Part shown: positions 12,811 through 15,289 of the stretch, piece after piece | Layout of the letters: each line of letters begins with the position of its first letter | Position numbering within the stretch: position 1 is the first letter of the stretch | DNA from: Anaerolineaceae bacterium | GTDB taxonomy: Bacteria > Chloroflexota > Anaerolineae > Anaerolineales > Anaerolineaceae | NCBI GenBank assembly: GCA_017995665.1 | Contig: JAGOIM010000014.1 | Coordinates: 1-15,289 of the forward strand | Length of the DNA stretch: 15,289 bases | Direction of reading: 5' to 3' | Program-made: the position numbers and the translations under genes | Notes under the pieces: generated by a model | Databases searched by the model: none | Seen by the model: the letters and a program-made list of their open reading frames with translations, nothing else | Told to the model about the DNA's origin: nothing

Positions 12811-14875
12811 AGCGCCATTTCATTAATTGCTGATACATCGATTCAGCACCGACTATATCTCCATCCATAGTCAAATCAACCGGATGAATCAGGAATGGGA
12901 AGCTTTGGTCTCCGCCAATTCCGCCATGGTGTCCGCTTTGGTTTTCAAAAGCGGGCATGGTCTTGTTTTCCGGGTCGTAAACTGTTGATACCAACAAATC
13001 CGGTGCATTTTGATAGTGACAAAGACGTTTCAACAATGCCGGAGCATTTGCCGAGAAGTTTGCCAAGGGGTTTTCCCCATCAATTTCATCCTTATCCAAA
13101 TAATAAGCCCCTAATTTTCCCAAAACAATATTACCATCCGTCTCGGAGCGGACAACCACAAAACCGACACCCGGATGATCCAAAATGTTATAAACCAAAT
13201 TCGGCGTGCGTTCTTGTAGCTCCTCCAAGCTCAAGCGCACTTTAGCATCGGTGAAATAAACCAAACCCGAACAACCGGAAGAAAAAACCGCCAGTTGTTG
13301 ACGCGAATCATCAGCTGTCAAACTGTCTGAGGAATCCCTTGTCTTAACAAGTTGGTCCGATGCTTTTTTATGATTCGTTCGAAGTAAAATTCGCAACGGT
13401 ACAAGTTGTTTAATTTTATGTTCGATTTGATTTTGTTCTTCTACCAAAGCTGCTTGCCATTTTTCCCAAGCCTCACTCACCTCAAGGTTGGTAAAAATAT
13501 CCACCGGATGGGAAACTGCATTGCGCACCAATTTATCGAAGCTAAGCCCCCAGGCATTCTCAAAGGTGCCGCCTGCCGTCTGGCCGTGGTCTGAGAGAAA
13601 AACAACTTTGTAAGGACGGGGCGTTTCCTCCAAAGCCCTCAAAATTCTCCCAAAGAAACGATCCATTTCTTCGAGCGTTTGAAATGTCTCGCGTGAATCA
13701 ACGCCGGTGTAATGAGCGACATCGTCATAGCCGGGAAAAGTCATATAAATTGCTGGCAGACCTCGCAAGACGTCACCAATCACCAAAAAAGTTATGACAT
13801 CTTGCATAACCTGACAAGTGGCGGCCCGTGTAAAAGCGTAAAAGATATTGCGGGATTTCACCCGGAATTTATCCCCGCGAATGCGTTGAGCAATATTTTG
13901 CGCCCATTCCCTCAAAACGCCGTACAAAAATTTGGATAAAAGTCGGCCAAAAATAAATGGATTAAGCAGGTAAACATAAAACCCAGGACCACTCCGCTTA
14001 CCAATATCAAGAATTGTGCTGACGGTTAGCATCGTTTCGCTGGCATCGCCCGAAAACATATTCCCCCGTGAAGCTCCATCTTTCAACAAACCCTCGTCAG
14101 TACTATGCGCCTTTTCAATCTCGAAGGCATCCTTAAAACTGCCCGATCGCATCATCTTCCCATTTTCGCGATCCCACCAGCGGTAAGCCGGAATCTCGCT
14201 GTTGCTCCCCAACAAAATGCCTGATTGAATGGCACCGGTTTGAGATGAATAATCCGTTTCCCAGCCTTCAAGTTTGAATTTTCCACTATCCAACAGCTTT
14301 TTGACGGTTGGCAAACTGCCCCGTTTTATTGCTTCGCGCATCATTCTTCCGCTCAAACCGTCAATTTCGATAAAAAGTATCCCCGGTTCATCTGATTCCT
14401 GAATCGCAGCTTTTTTACCAATAATATGTTTAATGGTTTTCAGATTAAACTCATCATCGATGTCATAGGCAAAATAAATGCCCAAAAGTGTGTTCACACC
14501 AACCAAGACTAAGAGAAGGATTATGCCGCTGTTAAAATCTGCAATATCAATTCCAGGGATAAAATTGGCAGTTCCATAGAGTAAACCGCCAACTAAAATT
14601 GCAGAGAGCAAAGGGAAAAGCCAATAAGGCAGACGAGTCAAAACAACCATAAAGAGCCAGTAATAGACAACAATAACCAAAGCACAGGCAACCATTAAGG
14701 CCAAAGCCCCACCCAGTGATTGAATTTGCACCCCTTTCAACCAGCGGCCCAATATAAACAGTGTCAAAACATTGAGAACAAAGACAACTATCGCCGACCA
14801 TAATCTCGATTTTTTGAGAGAGCTGGATGGGGTCTTATCCTGATTATTCAGTTGGTTATCTGTCTGATTTTTCAC
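12779..14875 (-). CDS. Membrane protein: holin-4_2-like domain fused to a type I phosphodiesterase (alkaline phosphatase superfamily)
   Basis: This 698-residue protein has four TM helices at about 26-46, 53-79, 83-103 and 116-138. GRWLKGVQIQSLGGALALM and YGTANFIPGIDI match the phage_holin_4_2 (PF04020) pattern. From residue 164 there is a phosphodiesterase/nucleotide pyrophosphatase fold. Metal and catalytic residues are visible as D172 (IEIDGL), T213 (SSQTGAI, probable nucleophile), D384/D385-x2-H388 (PGYDDVAHYTG), D429-H430 (SDHGQ) and the H649-H650 pair (GHHGGIGGD). The full metal-ligand set suggests an active enzyme; its substrate is unknown. A region at about 300-370 may be an extra membrane-associated insertion. 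The start is GTG at 14875, with only a weak Shine-Dalgarno but a good promoter upstream. The last nine residues (NGKRGAGIR) and the stop are written by the G-rich repeat block, so the original C-terminus was probably replaced. Confidence 0.9.
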   Translation of the reverse strand: MKNQTDNQLNNQDKTPSSSLKKSRLWSAIVVFVLNVLTLFILGRWLKGVQIQSLGGALALMVACALVIVVYYWLFMVVLTRLPYWLFPLLSAILVGGLLYGTANFIPGIDIADFNSGIILLLVLVGVNTLLGIYFAYDIDDEFNLKTIKHIIGKKAAIQESDEPGILFIEIDGLSGRMMREAIKRGSLPTVKKLLDSGKFKLEGWETDYSSQTGAIQSGILLGSNSEIPAYRWWDRENGKMMRSGSFKDAFEIEKAHSTDEGLLKDGASRGNMFSGDASETMLTVSTILDIGKRSGPGFYVYLLNPFIFGRLLSKFLYGVLREWAQNIAQRIRGDKFRVKSRNIFYAFTRAATCQVMQDVITFLVIGDVLRGLPAIYMTFPGYDDVAHYTGVDSRETFQTLEEMDRFFGRILRALEETPRPYKVVFLSDHGQTAGGTFENAWGLSFDKLVRNAVSHPVDIFTNLEVSEAWEKWQAALVEEQNQIEHKIKQLVPLRILLRTNHKKASDQLVKTRDSSDSLTADDSRQQLAVFSSGCSGLVYFTDAKVRLSLEELQERTPNLVYNILDHPGVGFVVVRSETDGNIVLGKLGAYYLDKDEIDGENPLANFSANAPALLKRLCHYQNAPDLLVSTVYDPENKTMPAFENQSGHHGGIGGDQSFPFLIHPVDLTMDGDIVGAESMYQQLMKWRWNGKRGAGIR

Positions 14876-14907
14876 TTGGCTTTTGCTCTTTCAGTTTGTT
14901 TTCACTA

Positions 14908-14936
14908 ATAATACACGCAATTTTCAAACCAGGCAA
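14908..14936 (-). promoter_or_regulatory. Promoter of the holin/phosphodiesterase gene
   Basis: On the minus strand TTGCCT (14936-14931), a 17-nt spacer and TATTAT (14913-14908). Transcription would start near 14901, giving a leader of about 26 nt before GTG 14875. Confidence 0.6.
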
Positions 14937-14953
14937 AAAGATGTGAAGAGTAG

Positions 14954-14985
14954 GACCTGAGTTTCTCATTTTGCTGAAATAATCT
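14954..14985 (+). repeat. 32-nt direct repeat, copy 1
   Basis: GACCTGAGTTTCTCATTTTG continuing to AATCT is repeated at 15258-15289 with one mismatch (T to C at 14980 / 15284). The first 13 bases from 14956 are also present in inverted form at 15026-15038. Confidence 0.9.
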
Positions 14986-15038
14986 GATTTCAACGAGGAA
15001 AAGAAATGTTTTCAGGGCACTAAATTGAGAAACTCAGG
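14956..15038. repeat. 83-bp inverted-repeat element (MITE- or REP-like)
   Basis: The terminal arms CCTGAGTTTCTCA (14956-14968) and TGAGAAACTCAGG (15026-15038) are perfect over 13 bp. The internal sequence is AT-rich and non-coding. Short internal complementarity (CTGAAA near 14974, TTTTCAG near 15010) suggests a longer foldback. No transposase is nearby. Confidence 0.6.
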
Positions 15039-15113
15039 GGAGACAACCCCGGCGCCATGAGCGTTGAAGATTTCAACGCCTTAGCATTGGGCGAGATTGA
15101 AAAGAAAATTTAG
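15024..15113 (+). pseudogene. Possible gene remnant (C-terminal fragment)
   Basis: An open stretch of 29 codons between in-frame stops reads IEKLRGDNPGAMSV, then EDFNALALGEIEKKI. Its amino-acid composition looks like a real protein C-terminus, but it has no upstream start region, because the frame is interrupted at the end of the inverted-repeat element. Alternatively, ATG 15057 gives an 18-residue peptide with no good ribosome-binding site. I do not recognise the family. Low confidence. Confidence 0.25.
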
Positions 15114-15137
15114 GTTTGGATAACTCCTGACTTAACT

Positions 15138-15216
15138 GTAGGCCGGATTCTGTTTTTGAATCCGGCTTAATAATTTGCCAGGATCTTGCCGGCTTGAAAA
15201 GCACAAGCCGGCCTAC
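15138..15216. repeat. REPIN-like pair of inverted REP palindromes
   Basis: Unit 1 (15138-15166) is GTAG followed by a 9-bp hairpin GCCGGATTC / GAATCCGGC with a 7-nt loop. Unit 2 (15188-15216) is the same plan on the other strand: hairpin GCCGGCTTG / CAAGCCGGC with a 7-nt loop, closed by CTAC. Both units are 29 nt and both begin 5'-GTAG on their own strand. That is the hallmark of REP sequences mobilised by RAYT (TnpA-REP) transposases. A 21-nt spacer separates them. Confidence 0.7.
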
Positions 15217-15228
15217 GATAAATTTTTT

Positions 15229-15257
15229 GCTGGCTTGAAACGCGCAAGATTGCTTAC
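15229..15257 (-). repeat. Degenerate third REP-like unit
   Basis: This unit is also 29 nt and on the same strand as unit 2 of the preceding pair. It is GCTGGCTTG, a 7-nt loop and CAAGATTGC, ending in TTAC (GTAA on the minus strand). Two non-pairs and one wobble weaken the stem, so it looks like a decayed copy. It abuts the second copy of the 32-nt direct repeat. Confidence 0.55.
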
Positions 15258-15289
15258 GACCTGAGTTTCTCATTTTGCTGAAACAATCT
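15258..15289 (+). repeat. 32-nt direct repeat, copy 2, at the window end
   Basis: This is a 31/32 match to 14954-14985, in the same orientation, and it ends exactly at the last base of the window. Confidence 0.9.

Noticed and set aside
15138..15289. Repeats at the window end read as a CRISPR array
   Set aside because: The units are in mixed orientation, diverged and unevenly spaced, with no constant repeat-spacer pattern and no cas genes.

Overview
The window looks like a bacterial chromosomal contig of moderate GC. Its gene content points to Chloroflexota, probably Anaerolineae. The reasons are a DUF3048 protein, a BFN-family protein next to dnaB, a primosome cluster with DnaD-like and DnaC-like proteins, a holin-4_2/phosphodiesterase fusion, and scattered G-rich intergenic repeats. 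The phylum is an inference from gene content; no marker gene in the window proves it. The left edge cuts a permease gene. The right edge stops exactly at the end of a 32-nt repeat that also occurs about 300 bp earlier, which suggests an assembly break at a repeat.

Layout. 1-284 (+): C-terminus of a nucleoside/simple-sugar ABC permease, followed by a G-rich repeat block with an intrinsic terminator inside it. 524-3871 (+): a three-gene ABC exporter operon (NatA/YhaQ-type ATPase plus two ABC-2 permeases) with overlapping genes and one near-perfect Shine-Dalgarno. 3872-4069: an 89-bp foldback and a bidirectional terminator between convergent operons. 4070-7992 (-): a replication operon transcribed bfn, dnaB, dnaD-like, dnaC-like. 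The last gene encodes a helicase-loader-type protein with two tandem AAA+ domains. 8135-10620 (+): a zinc/cadmium resistance unit made of a promoter, a palindromic operator, a SmtB/CzrA-type ArsR repressor with an intact alpha-5 metal site, and a P1B-type ATPase that lacks an HMA domain. 10607-11869 (-): a DUF3048 protein, converging on the ATPase gene with a 14-bp overlap. 11989-12136 (+): a complete tRNA-Val(GAC) unit with promoter and terminator. 12255-12632 (+): a small coiled-coil protein of unknown function. 12633-12810: a second G-rich repeat block that runs into the 3' end of the next gene. 12779-14875 (-): a membrane holin-4_2/type I phosphodiesterase fusion. 14876-15289: a repeat-rich tail with a promoter, a foldback, a possible gene remnant and REP/REPIN-like palindromes.

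How the genes fit together. The replication operon would supply helicase (DnaB), a DnaD-type primosome protein and a loader, which is a Firmicutes-like primosome in compact form. The ArsR/ATPase pair is a self-contained metal-responsive circuit: metal releases the repressor from an operator just downstream of the -10 box, and the overlapping ATPase gene is then expressed. The remaining genes appear to be independent units.

The points most worth a second look are the fused double DnaC-like loader, the REPIN-like array with no visible RAYT transposase, the G-rich block that writes the C-terminus of a gene, and an apparently leaderless DUF3048 transcript.
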